NCBI GenBank assembly: GCA_019358895.1
Contig: JAHHIG010000015.1
Location: forward strand, 80,274-144,273
DNA length: 64,000 nt
From: Tildeniella nuda ZEHNDER 1965/U140
GTDB taxonomy: Bacteria; Cyanobacteriota; Cyanobacteriia; Leptolyngbyales; Leptolyngbyaceae
Direction: 5' to 3'
A program made the translations under genes and the position numbers. The notes under the pieces were generated by a model that worked only from the letters and a program-made list of their open reading frames with translations, was not told where the DNA came from and searched no databases. Positions 28,968 through 36,475 of this stretch are shown here, one piece after another (positions within the stretch are counted from its first letter, which is position 1; every line of letters begins with the position of its first letter).

Positions 28968-29759
28968 ATGACTACACGAACACCGCTAAAAGTCGTCTCT
29001 TATCTGGCTCCAAACTGGTTTGGCTTCTATCAAGCGGTTACAGAGTTTTTGAGTCGAGTGCTGGCACAGGACGTGCAGCTTGTGCAAGGACAATCTGATC
29101 CGCTGGACGATCCAGCGTTGCTGCACGATCAACTGGATCTTGCCTTCATCTGTGGGTTGCCGTTTGGTCGCTATTGCCAAATTGCGCCCTATCAATTGCA
29201 AGCGCTAGTCGCTCCAGTGATGCAAGCGCCTCGGTATCATAATCAGCCTATCTACTTTGCGGATGTGATTGTGAAAGCGTCGAGTGGCTTCACCGATTTG
29301 GAACGTTTGCAAGGGTCAACGTTTTGCTACAACGATCGGGGTTCTAACAGTGGCTATCATCTGGTACAGCAGCGCTTGCAGCATGATGAAGTGCTCCAAC
29401 CTGTGTTTGATGCCGCGATCGCGTCCGGTTCCCATCAGCAATCGATCCGGTGGGTGCTGGCAGGACAGGCAGATTGGGCAGCGATCGACAGCACTGTGCT
29501 AGAACAAGCGCTGCGGGATGCTCCTGAACTCGTGCAGCAGTTGCGGGTCGTCGCGTCCATTGGTCCCTCGCCGATGCCGCCGCTTGTTGCAGCAACGCAT
29601 TTAGGGAAAGAAGTGATCGATCGCATTCAAGCAGCCATGCTTCAACCTGATGCAAACTTACAAGCGGCAATGCAACGCATGACAGTGCAACGCTATGCTG
29701 CGGTCAAATCGGCAGACTACGCGGTTTTTAACAACCGTTTGGCAGTGATGGAATGGTGA
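28968..29759 (+). CDS. PhnD-like phosphate/phosphonate-type substrate-binding protein without a signal peptide
   Basis: 263 residues. The PhnD (SBP_bac_12-like) fold is seen in LKVVSYLAPNWFGFYQAVTE, LDLAFICGLPFGRY, FADVIVKASSGFTDLERLQG, FCYNDRGSNSGYHLVQQRL and ADWAAIDSTVLEQAL. There is no N-terminal signal or lipobox, so it may be cytoplasmic and bind a ligand as a sensor, or have a mis-set start (no upstream signal frame is visible). Its 3' end overlaps the convergent TPR gene by 43 bp. The sulfur-island setting suggests an organic sulfur or sulfate-ester ligand (inference). Confidence 0.75.
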   Translation: MTTRTPLKVVSYLAPNWFGFYQAVTEFLSRVLAQDVQLVQGQSDPLDDPALLHDQLDLAFICGLPFGRYCQIAPYQLQALVAPVMQAPRYHNQPIYFADVIVKASSGFTDLERLQGSTFCYNDRGSNSGYHLVQQRLQHDEVLQPVFDAAIASGSHQQSIRWVLAGQADWAAIDSTVLEQALRDAPELVQQLRVVASIGPSPMPPLVAATHLGKEVIDRIQAAMLQPDANLQAAMQRMTVQRYAAVKSADYAVFNNRLAVMEW

Positions 29760-30994
29760 GTACAGAGCGCAGAAGAGGCTGCCTTACGTTGGGCATTTTG
29801 GTAAATCTGCTTAAACAGAGCGCGTTGAGTGTGGCTACCGCCGATTTCTTGGAAGCGATGCATGACAGGCTTCAAGGCGGTAATTGCCATTAACCAGTCT
29901 TCCTGAGCGTGAGCGATCAGTCCCTGAGCGGTCGGAACGGCAATCTCAAGCCATGCCCGACGCTGAGACCGATCGACGGTTTGAGCATGGGCTTGCATAC
30001 TTTGCAGCATCTCTGCGACCCATACCTTTTTGCCTGTCCGTGCCAGGGCATAAAGGGCGTGTAAATCTTGAAACGGTAAGGTGTGTTCATGCATGCGAGA
30101 GCGTAGGTAGAAACTTAACGTCTGCCAACGATCGCCCACGTCAATGCCCTGTAACTCCAAGCGCAGGAGTAGGGCGATCGCTCCGACCTGATCTTTGGGG
30201 GTTTCTTTCCGGGCATGTCCCCATACAGAAGTGTCATACAACTCCAGTGTCGTTTGCCAATCGCCTTGCTTCAGGTAGTAAAGGGCAACATGCCACCAGT
30301 TGTGCGTTAGCAGCATCGAATTGCAGGTTGCCCAGGTATCCGCATGGCATTCCATCCAGGTGATGCCTTCAGCCACTCGCCCTTGAGTTTCCAGCACGTG
30401 GGCAACCGCATGTTGCGCCCACGGATCATGACGGTTCAGAGCGATCGCTTTCCTTCCTATGGACTCTGCCTGCTTCAAGTCACCGCATTGCTCTAGCCCA
30501 AATGCCAGCATTCCATAAAGGTAATGATTGTCTGAGTGAGCAGGCAGAACGGTTTCGGCAAGGCGCTTCAGGTTTGTCGCCTCGCCTCGGTAGAAGTAAT
30601 GATATTGCCCCTGTTGGACTGAGATTAAATCCTGAGGGTAAGTGTGGGCGATCGCCTCATGCCATGAAATCGCTCGATCAATGGCTCCTATTGCCCAAGC
30701 ATCGATCGCCTGTACATACCACTGCTCTCGCTGAGTGGCGTACAAAGCATGATGTCTAGCTGCTTTGAGATGACAGAGCGCTTGCTGGCGATCGACTGCA
30801 TTTTCTTGAGAGAGGAAATAAGCAGCAGCGTAGGCATGAGCGATCGCGCAGGTTGGATCAGCAGCTAAAGCATTACTAATTGCATCTTCAGCCTCTTTGC
30901 CGTAGCTCAGTGCCTGATGCATGAAGTTGTTGAGGTGAGCAAGTGCGATCGATGAAACACTCGTCACTGCTAAGTCTTGGGCATCTTTGAGCAT
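29717..30994 (-). CDS. TPR protein of the TTC38 family
   Basis: 425 residues of helical repeats. The diagnostic stretch is NRHDPWAQHAVAHVLETQGR followed by EGITWMECHADTWATCN and LLTHNWWHVALYYLKQGDW, which matches the tetratricopeptide repeat protein 38 family found in bacteria and animals. Function unknown. No signal peptide; cytoplasmic. Its upstream region holds operator c, so I infer it belongs to the sulfur regulon. The gene end overlaps the PhnD-like gene tail to tail. Confidence 0.8.
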   Translation of the reverse strand: MLKDAQDLAVTSVSSIALAHLNNFMHQALSYGKEAEDAISNALAADPTCAIAHAYAAAYFLSQENAVDRQQALCHLKAARHHALYATQREQWYVQAIDAWAIGAIDRAISWHEAIAHTYPQDLISVQQGQYHYFYRGEATNLKRLAETVLPAHSDNHYLYGMLAFGLEQCGDLKQAESIGRKAIALNRHDPWAQHAVAHVLETQGRVAEGITWMECHADTWATCNSMLLTHNWWHVALYYLKQGDWQTTLELYDTSVWGHARKETPKDQVGAIALLLRLELQGIDVGDRWQTLSFYLRSRMHEHTLPFQDLHALYALARTGKKVWVAEMLQSMQAHAQTVDRSQRRAWLEIAVPTAQGLIAHAQEDWLMAITALKPVMHRFQEIGGSHTQRALFKQIYQNAQRKAASSALCTHHSITAKRLLKTA

Positions 30995-31044
30995 AGAGAA
31001 CGTCTACAAATGGAACTCCACTACTGCACGACATTAACACATAG

Positions 31045-31070
31045 TACGGTTTTTCGATAAACTAACCGTA
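31045..31070. promoter_or_regulatory. Sulfur-island operator c (TTC38-like gene)
   Basis: TACGGTT, 12 bp, AACCGTA, a perfect 7-bp inverted repeat 51 nt upstream of the TTC38-like start, extended to AGTACGGTT/AACCGTACT. Same gap as the other three sites. The T-to-A change in the left half is mirrored in the right half. Confidence 0.7.
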
Positions 31071-31090
31071 CTATGCTTCCACCCGCTCAT

Positions 31091-31188
31091 GATAGCCATT
31101 CGAGTTTGGCTATCAGCCTTCGCTGAAATGCTCCTGTCCAGCCTTCACTGGAATTCTCCTGTCCAGCCTTCGCTGAAATTTTCCTCAA
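31091..31188. repeat. Hairpin GATAGCCA plus three 25-bp hairpin repeats
   Basis: A perfect 8-bp stem (GATAGCCA / TGGCTATC, 8-nt loop) at 31091-31114 is followed by three direct repeats of exactly 25 bp starting at 31114, 31139 and 31164. Each repeat begins with a small hairpin: CAGC-CTTC-GCTG in units 1 and 3, CCAG-CCTTCA-CTGG in unit 2, where both sides changed. It lies between operators c and d, i.e. in the arylsulfatase/TTC38 divergent promoter. Confidence 0.75.
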
Positions 31189-31242
31189 AAAGTCTTGCGA
31201 GGTTGAAGTATCTGTGACATACTCCGAACTTGTTTGGATATT

Positions 31243-31268
31243 TACGGTAATCCTATAGATTAATCGTA
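31243..31268. promoter_or_regulatory. Sulfur-island operator d (arylsulfatase)
   Basis: TACGGTA, 12 bp, AATCGTA, 43 nt upstream of the arylsulfatase ATG. A TTGTTT -35-like hexamer at 31230 and TATAGAT at 31255 put the -10 inside the operator gap, which fits repression by occlusion. Confidence 0.65.
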
Positions 31269-31311
31269 GATTAAATTATTTGTTCTGTGAGGCATGGTAA
31301 GGAGCTTACGT

Positions 31312-32742
31312 ATGAGTCAGCACAAGTCACTAGGTTACAAGTCATCCAATTCATTCAGCCGCCGTCAGTTCATGGCAACTGCTGCCGCTGGGACTGCTGG
31401 AGCGTTGCTCGCTGGAGAATTGAAACAGCTTTCTGCTGTCGCTGCCACCCGTCGTCGTCCTAATGTGCTGTTCATTCTGACGGACGACCTGGGCTATGGT
31501 GACCTCAGCGTTGATGGTCAAACTGCTTATCAAACGCCAAATTTAGATCGGCTGGCGCAGGAAGGCACTCGCTTTACCAATGCGTATTCGGCTCAAACCG
31601 TTTGCACACCGACTCGCATTGCGTTCTTTACAGGACGCTATCCAGCACGGATACCCGTTGGTTTACAGGAACCACTCGCTTTTATTCGAGACATCGGCGA
31701 TCGGGTTGGGTTGCCTGCTGAACAGCCCACGATCGCGTCTCTACTGAAACAGAACGGTTACGACACGGCGCTGGTCGGTAAATGGCATGGCGGGTATCCT
31801 CCTACCTATGGTCCCTGGCAGAATGGCTTTGATGAATTCTTTGGGCTACTGAGTGGTGGCATTGATTATTTCAGACACGTCGATGGCAATGGCGAACTGG
31901 ATCTCTGGGAAGGTCGGGCACAAGGACAGTCGGTCAACTATGCGCAAGTAAATGTCAGTGGTTATGCCACCGACTTGTTCACCGATCGTGCGGTTGAATT
32001 CGTTAAACGAGAGCGCGATCGTCCCTTCTATCTCAGCCTGCACTACAACGCCCCTCATTGGCCCTTTCAAGGTCCCGACGACAAAGCGCTGAGTGATGAA
32101 CTGGTAGGGAGAGACAGCGTACCAAACTGGATCAATAACGGTACACCTGCTTCTTACGCTGCATTGATGGAGCGCCTGGATCAGGGGGTTGGTAAAGTTC
32201 TGCAAGCACTGCAAGAATCGGGACAGGCGGACAATACGATCGTGGTGTTTACCAGCGACAACGGCGGCGAAAAGTTCTCAAATTTTGGACCCTATCAGGG
32301 TAGAAAAGGCAGTCTGTATGAAGGTGGCATTCGAGTACCTGCGTTCATTCGTTGGAACGGAGTCATCAAACCTAACCAGGTGACGGATCAGGTGTTGATT
32401 ACACACGATTTGACGGCAACGCTTTTGGCGGCGACTCGCACAAAACCAGATCCACAATCCCCACTAGATGGAAAAAACCTGCTGCCTGTCCTGCAAGGAC
32501 GCAAACCCGCCTCTGCTCGAACTCTGTTCTGGCGGTTTGGGGCAAACCCCGCAAATCGACAAAATGCCGTTCGCAGCGGTAAGTGGAAGTATTTGAGTAT
32601 CAGAGGCAACGAGTTTCTGTTCGATCTCTCTACTGATCCTGGAGAAACCGTTAATCTCAAAGACGAGCGGTTGAAAACGTTTACGACGCTAAAAGCCCGA
32701 TTTCAGGAATGGGAATCGCAAGTGTTGCCCTATGCAACCTAA
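31312..32742 (+). CDS. Tat-exported arylsulfatase
   Basis: 476 residues from the ATG at 31312, which has AAGGAG 7 nt upstream; the ATG at 31294 overlaps no ribosome site. Twin-arginine signal SRRQFMATAAAGTAGALLAG (Arg17-Arg18). The sulfatase core starts RPNVLFILTDDLGYGDLS with metal ligands Asp58/Asp59. The catalytic motif is CTPTRIAFFTGRYP with Cys98, to be converted to formylglycine; a late FTSDNGG supplies further metal ligands. It cleaves sulfate esters outside the membrane so that sulfate can be taken up. The activating enzyme follows downstream. Confidence 0.94.
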   Translation: MSQHKSLGYKSSNSFSRRQFMATAAAGTAGALLAGELKQLSAVAATRRRPNVLFILTDDLGYGDLSVDGQTAYQTPNLDRLAQEGTRFTNAYSAQTVCTPTRIAFFTGRYPARIPVGLQEPLAFIRDIGDRVGLPAEQPTIASLLKQNGYDTALVGKWHGGYPPTYGPWQNGFDEFFGLLSGGIDYFRHVDGNGELDLWEGRAQGQSVNYAQVNVSGYATDLFTDRAVEFVKRERDRPFYLSLHYNAPHWPFQGPDDKALSDELVGRDSVPNWINNGTPASYAALMERLDQGVGKVLQALQESGQADNTIVVFTSDNGGEKFSNFGPYQGRKGSLYEGGIRVPAFIRWNGVIKPNQVTDQVLITHDLTATLLAATRTKPDPQSPLDGKNLLPVLQGRKPASARTLFWRFGANPANRQNAVRSGKWKYLSIRGNEFLFDLSTDPGETVNLKDERLKTFTTLKARFQEWESQVLPYAT

Positions 32743-32850
32743 GAGCTTGTTAAAAAATAACTGCACACTTTCAAAGCAGCTATGAGCTATCAGCTATCAG
32801 CTATCAGCTATCAGCTTTAAATTATGGGCTGACCGCTGACTAATCCAATG
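32742..32850. repeat. AGAGCTTG-family element, copy C
   Basis: Begins on the last base of the arylsulfatase stop codon: AGAGCTTGTTAAAAAATAAC, then TGCACACTTT and four AGCTATC heptamers, ending in GGGCTGACCGCTGAC. The left arm is the complement of the right arms of copies A and B. Confidence 0.65.
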
Positions 32851-32891
32851 GACTGAATCTCCTCAAACATTTTTCTTTTGGTCTTACGCAA

Positions 32892-32956
32892 AGATCCCCG
32901 ACTTCTACAAGGGCGCAGGCTTTGATGGCTAAGTTTTCATCAGAAGTCGGGGATCT
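32892..32956. repeat. AGATCCCCGACTTC palindrome, copy 2
   Basis: Perfect 15-bp arms (AGATCCCCGACTTCT / AGAAGTCGGGGATCT) around a 35-bp loop. It lies between the arylsulfatase and the FGE gene and overlaps the upstream part of the FGE frame, arguing for a start at 32997 or later. Confidence 0.75.
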
Positions 32957-32996
32957 AAACCCCTTGTACGTAAATCCTATTCTTCAAGCACGATCG

Positions 32997-34010
32997 ATGA
33001 AGCAACAGATTGGACAGCAGACGATCGATAACCCGGTTTTAACCAGCCAGACTAAACGGAACGGTATGCCGCGATCGGGCAAGCCGCCTGACAAAAATAT
33101 GGTTTGGGTTCCGGGCGGCACGTTTACGATGGGGTCTGATGATCATTACCCTGAAGAAGCGCCTGCTCATGCAGTGACAGTCAGCGGTTTTTGGATGGAT
33201 CAGTATGCCGTAACCAACAGGCAGTTCCAGCGGTTTGTCAAAGAAACAGGCTATGTTACTGTCGCTGAGCGATCGCCCAAACTGGAAGACTATCCAGGGG
33301 CATTACCAGAATTACTCGTAGCAGGCTCGCTGGTCTTTCAGCAACCGCATCGATCGGTTGATTTGCGCACGTGTTGCTGGTGGCGCTACATTCCAGGTGC
33401 CAACTGGCGACATCCTGAAGGACCCGGTAGCTCCATCAAAAAACGAGACCATCATCCTGTTGTTCATATTGCTTACGAAGATGCGGAAGCTTATGCAACT
33501 TGGGCAGGCAAACTACTGCCAACTGAGGCGCAATGGGAACGGGCTGCGCGTGGAGGTTTGGAAGAATCTGTTTACCCTTGGGGTGATGAATTGATGCCGC
33601 ATGGAAACGTGATGGCAAATATCTGGCAGGGCGAATTTCCCTGGCAAAATTTGAAGTCGCGCCCACCTAGTCCAGAGGCGGTTGGCTCATATGCTCCCAA
33701 TGGCTACGGTTTATACGATTTAGTGGGCAATGTTTGGGAGTGGACAGCGGACTGGTATCGATCGCACCTCACCCAAACCAGCCATCAATCCTGCTGCATC
33801 CCAGAGAATCCAACTGGAGGCGCGATCGAAGAAAGCTTTGATCCTGAACACGCAGCGGTGCAGATTCCTCGAAAAGTGCTTAAAGGTGGCTCTTTTCTAT
33901 GTGCGTCTAATTACTGTAGCCGTTATCGATCGGCTGCGCGTCATGCAGAAACAGTGGATACCTCAACGTGTCACATCGGCTTTCGTTGTGTAGTAGACGG
34001 TTCGACTTGA
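32997..34010 (+). CDS. Formylglycine-generating enzyme (sulfatase-modifying factor)
   Basis: 337 residues if the ATG at 32997 is used; 33066 is another option, and 32922 lies in a palindrome. The FGE domain runs MVWVPGGTFTMGSDD, FWMDQYAVTNRQFQRFV, LPTEAQWERAARGGLE, NGYGLYDLVGNVWEWTADWY, VLKGGSFLCASNYCSRYRSA and CHIGFRCV. The two catalytic cysteines (Cys302 and Cys307, spacing C-x4-C) are present. This marks a true copper-dependent FGE rather than an EgtB-like paralogue. It oxidises the CTPTR cysteine of the neighbouring arylsulfatase before export. Gene order sulfatase-FGE supports this. Confidence 0.92.
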   Translation: MKQQIGQQTIDNPVLTSQTKRNGMPRSGKPPDKNMVWVPGGTFTMGSDDHYPEEAPAHAVTVSGFWMDQYAVTNRQFQRFVKETGYVTVAERSPKLEDYPGALPELLVAGSLVFQQPHRSVDLRTCCWWRYIPGANWRHPEGPGSSIKKRDHHPVVHIAYEDAEAYATWAGKLLPTEAQWERAARGGLEESVYPWGDELMPHGNVMANIWQGEFPWQNLKSRPPSPEAVGSYAPNGYGLYDLVGNVWEWTADWYRSHLTQTSHQSCCIPENPTGGAIEESFDPEHAAVQIPRKVLKGGSFLCASNYCSRYRSAARHAETVDTSTCHIGFRCVVDGST

Positions 34011-34187
34011 TAGCGTGTCAATCAAAGCGAGTCTGTTTTTTGGAGAAGAACTCATCATCCAGTCATTCTTCTGCTTACGTACTGTCTATTTGAGAGCTGC
34101 GTGGCTGACTCAAAGACTTTATTGTTTATCTACGGCTGCATTCCAACGGCTTGCACTTCTGCGTACACAGCAGCAAAACCCCCACTG

Positions 34188-34469
34188 CTATTGCGTTTCA
34201 GCCACTTCCATCATAGTCCAAATAGGTGATAATTTATTGGTTGATGGAATGCCGTCTTTGGGAAGCTCGTACGAGCCATCGTAACACGCAGAAATACCTA
34301 TGACCTGAACTTCCATCAAACACAGCAGTGCGTTTGTACCAGTTACACGGTAGCGTGTAGAGCTGTAGTCCAGAATCAAAGCGTTTGGACTAATACATTT
34401 GTACTGTCGCTTCGTCTTCGATTGTTGACCTAGCGTCGAGCGGCGAACAGGGTTCCTCTTCCTTGACAT
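34188..34469 (-). CDS. Doubtful ORF, 93 aa
   Basis: An open frame from ATG 34467-34469 (MSRKRNPVRRSTLGQQSKTK ...) in the 557-bp gap after the FGE gene. A basic N-terminal part is followed by SSTRYRVTGTNALLCLMEVQ. No family and no good Shine-Dalgarno. Just beyond its stop (34145-34170) lies a piece that reads AVYAEVQA, duplicated at 35103-35231. It may be coding remnant or chance. Confidence 0.25.
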   Translation of the reverse strand: MSRKRNPVRRSTLGQQSKTKRQYKCISPNALILDYSSTRYRVTGTNALLCLMEVQVIGISACYDGSYELPKDGIPSTNKLSPIWTMMEVAETQ

Positions 34470-34567
34470 TCGCTCCGAATTCGATGCCCCACCCCAATTC
34501 AAAATAATCTAATAATCGCTCGTGGCATACGCTAGAATCCTCTTACGTAATCAAAGGAGTTTTTGAC

Positions 34568-34864
34568 ATGCCCAGAGGTGGAGCAAGAATTGGTGCTGGT
34601 AGACCGCGCGGGTTCGCTCGTCGTGCAGAGGAGTTAGAAACTCTGTTCTACAAAAATGCGGACGTTGAATGGGGCTGGATTGGCGATCGCTTAATCTGCC
34701 AGGTAGCCTCGGGTGAGTACGCCCAGTACCTTAAAAAGCGTCTTCTAGATCGGATGTCACGTGAGGCTGCATCTGAGGCTCTTTACGCATCGGATGGTGG
34801 TGACTTAGAGCCGATGAGAACTCTCGCGGCGACTGTCAGCCTCTCTTCCATCTGCGATCGCTGA
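34568..34864 (+). CDS. Small basic protein with GGARIGAGRP N terminus
   Basis: 98 residues with a strong AAGGAG 8 nt upstream. It begins MPRGGARIGAGRPRGFARRAEELE, a Gly/Arg motif common at the N terminus of small phage or plasmid DNA-packaging and DNA-binding proteins. The rest (VEWGWIGDRLICQVASGEYAQ...) matches nothing I recognise. It has no operon partner and sits at the edge of a structured, poorly coding region. A mobile-element origin is possible. Confidence 0.5.
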   Translation: MPRGGARIGAGRPRGFARRAEELETLFYKNADVEWGWIGDRLICQVASGEYAQYLKKRLLDRMSREAASEALYASDGGDLEPMRTLAATVSLSSICDR

Positions 34865-34887
34865 ATCCATCACCCCCAAAAACCATC

Positions 34888-34913
34888 AAAAAAAAAGGGG
34901 CTGTTTTTAGCCC
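34888..34913 (-). terminator. Terminator-like hairpin with T-tract on the minus strand
   Basis: Stem AGGGCT/AGCCC(C)T-type (GGGCT 34898-34902, AGCCC 34909-34913) followed on the minus strand by nine T. It is oriented to stop transcription coming from the 35-kb region, or to shield the convergent gene at 34568-34864. Confidence 0.55.
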
Positions 34914-35595
34914 TTAAAATTACCACCCAGCAAACCATCATCAAAACTCATCACTAAAACCATCACTCAAAAAACACTGCCTATTTTCTGACACAAATGA
35001 AGAGGCGTGTCAGACCATCGCTAAATCGATATGCATTTATGCAGTGCTAAAACGATGGACTAAAAGTGGACTAACGGTAGAATCGGCGTTTGAACGATCG
35101 TACTACCGCCAAACCCGCTCGCCCTGGGCTTGCACTTCTGCGTAGACAGCAATTAACCAAGCCTCAGCTTTTATCACAAAATGCTTCCAGTGAGGGCTTT
35201 CGCAGCATTGCTGCAAGTCTTTTAAAAACACTGGACTAAAATTGGACTAAATTATCGAGTGTTCTTGGGCGCTGCGATCGCAGTCGGGTTCCTAAACAAG
35301 TTGCACCATTGCCCCTTCAGCGTGAGAACGCTACGCAAGCAGATCTCACGCCTGACTTAGGAACGGACAGAGCAAAGCAATTCTTCGTCTCGCCGTCTCT
35401 TTTAAGACTCGGTGTGGGTCTTAAAGAGAGAGCAATTGTCTCAAATAAGATCAGCTCCGTACGATCGTCCGACGATCGTCTGAAAGCTGATTCACAACAC
35501 TCTGCTGTGTCTACTTAAAAAGCTTGTTGCAGTGCAGTACTCAAAGTAGTCGGCTCCATGCTCCCCGTAATTCAAACGGCGACTTCTCAAACCCC
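34914..35595. other. Non-coding, structured stretch before the HHL1-like gene
   Basis: It holds AAAACCATCA-type direct repeats (34920-34975) and two GGACTAAAA-TGGACTAA doublets (35055-35075, 35230-35250). A nested hairpin pairs TTCCTAA 35289-35295 with TTAGGAA 35357-35363 and CAGCGTGAGA 35318-35327 with TCTCACG 35344-35350. A GTCT/AGAC cluster at 35385-35445 includes a CTCTTT-AAGAC stem. No gene longer than about 70 codons is convincing. Confidence 0.5.
35103..35231 (-). other. Small ORF or gene remnant, 42 aa
   Basis: GTG-started frame (VFLKDLQQCCESPHWKHFVI ... EAWLIAVYAEVQAQGERVWR) with protein-like composition. The AVYAEVQA part is repeated, with its DNA nearly identical over 22 bp, at 34145-34170. 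It could be the C-terminal end of a lost gene. No family recognised. Confidence 0.3.
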
Positions 35596-36024
35596 TTAGC
35601 GACGCTTAAACAGTGCACCGAGGCGATCTTTTATTTGCGCGATCGCGCCTTCAAGTTTGGCATTACCGCCAGGTTGTGGTGCGACTGCTAGCTGAATCGG
35701 CTCATCCTTAAACTCCTTGAGCCGATAACCATACTCCAATTGGGTCTGATGCTTCCTTAGCACTGGAAAAAGGCGAAACGCACCCTGAAGAAGATTATCT
35801 TGACTGTCAAAAATCGCTCGGTTGATCTGATCCGATCGCTTCACAGCGAGCGATCCCACCGGATACCAGGCTTTTTTGCCCTGAATACGAATATAAATCT
35901 CAAAGTCCGGAATGCCTTCAGCCTTCAGCTTGTCATATCGTTTTACTGCTTCAGTCCGCACCGCAGCCCGTTTCGATACATTTGGTACTGGCTGAGCTTT
36001 ACCAAATCCAGAATTAGCTGCCAT
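35596..36024 (-). CDS. HHL1-like protein
   Basis: 142 residues from the ATG at 36022-36024, with AGGTGA 8 nt upstream. The sequence MAANSGFGKAQPVPNVSKRA, AAVRTEAVKRYDKLKAEGIP and FEIYIRIQGKKAWYPVGSLA is, from memory, the cyanobacterial/plastid HHL1-like family. The plant member HHL1 assists photosystem II repair under high light; the bacterial role is not settled. A conserved SAVKRSDQINRAI-type segment and a charged C terminus follow. Two clusters of GTCT/AGAC motifs flank the gene at 35385-35445 and 36221-36440. Confidence 0.75.
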   Translation of the reverse strand: MAANSGFGKAQPVPNVSKRAAVRTEAVKRYDKLKAEGIPDFEIYIRIQGKKAWYPVGSLAVKRSDQINRAIFDSQDNLLQGAFRLFPVLRKHQTQLEYGYRLKEFKDEPIQLAVAPQPGGNAKLEGAIAQIKDRLGALFKRR

Positions 36025-36078
36025 ATTCAATCACCTGTAGTTCCTTAATAAAAGTTTACTTTATTTTCAGAAATTAAC

Positions 36079-36107
36079 TTCTGCCCTCTGCCCTCTGCCC
36101 TCTGCCT
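36079..36107. repeat. CTCTGCC heptamer repeat
   Basis: Four copies of CTCTGCC upstream of the HHL1-like gene. The same unit is found inside the UPF0182 gene. Confidence 0.8.
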
Positions 36108-36220
36108 TAAACCCCAAAACCTGCACCTCACTCAAATGAGAACCGCAATTTACCTCTAAGCAACAATTCTTGTGAAGGTGAGAAGGAACCTACACTTGCA
36201 TACCCAAGAACTTAAAATGC

Positions 36221-36440
36221 GTCTCAATGTCTCGAATAAGACTCAATCTAAGTCTTAACTCAAGTCTTTTCATCTCATGTGAGACATGTGTGTCTAACGT
36301 ATCTTAAACGAGTCTCAAGAGAGACCTAACCGCTAAGCGTAGGCTTTTATTGTCTCGCGTGTCTCAATTTAGTCTTGCCGTAAGTCTTGAGTTGAATCCC
36401 ATAGTCTTAAATGAGACAAATCGGCAGCACGTCTCTCCAC
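36221..36440. promoter_or_regulatory. Array of GTCT(C/T)A/TGAGAC motifs
   Basis: Sixteen GTCT or AGAC words (12 on plus, 4 on minus) in about 220 bp; under two would be expected by chance. Most are GTCTCAA, GTCTTAA or GTCTCG variants spaced 8-20 bp, some forming palindromes such as TCTCATGTGAGA. The array lies between the divergent HHL1-like gene and the histidine kinase, in a 723-bp gap with no gene. Confidence 0.6.
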
Positions 36441-36452
36441 CAAGATGTCAAC

Positions 36453-36475
36453 TATATGAATTGTGTGTTCATATA
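36453..36475. promoter_or_regulatory. Operator-like palindrome TATATGAA-N7-TTCATATA
   Basis: Perfect 8-bp arms. It is flanked by GATGTCAAC (36444-36452) and GTTGACATT (about 36501-36509), which are also inverted. It could be an operator for the kinase gene at 36748 or part of a replication or partition-like site. Confidence 0.5.

Noticed and set aside
31114..31188. Mini-CRISPR (three 25-bp repeats)
   Set aside because: Repeats are directly adjacent with no spacers.
34897..34915. Start of a tmRNA (GGGGCTGTTTT)
   Set aside because: No GGTTTCGAC block, no tag frame and no acceptor stem; it is a small terminator-like hairpin.
36221..36440. CRISPR array
   Set aside because: The GTCT motifs are short, irregularly spaced and in both orientations; no 25-37-bp repeats and no cas genes.
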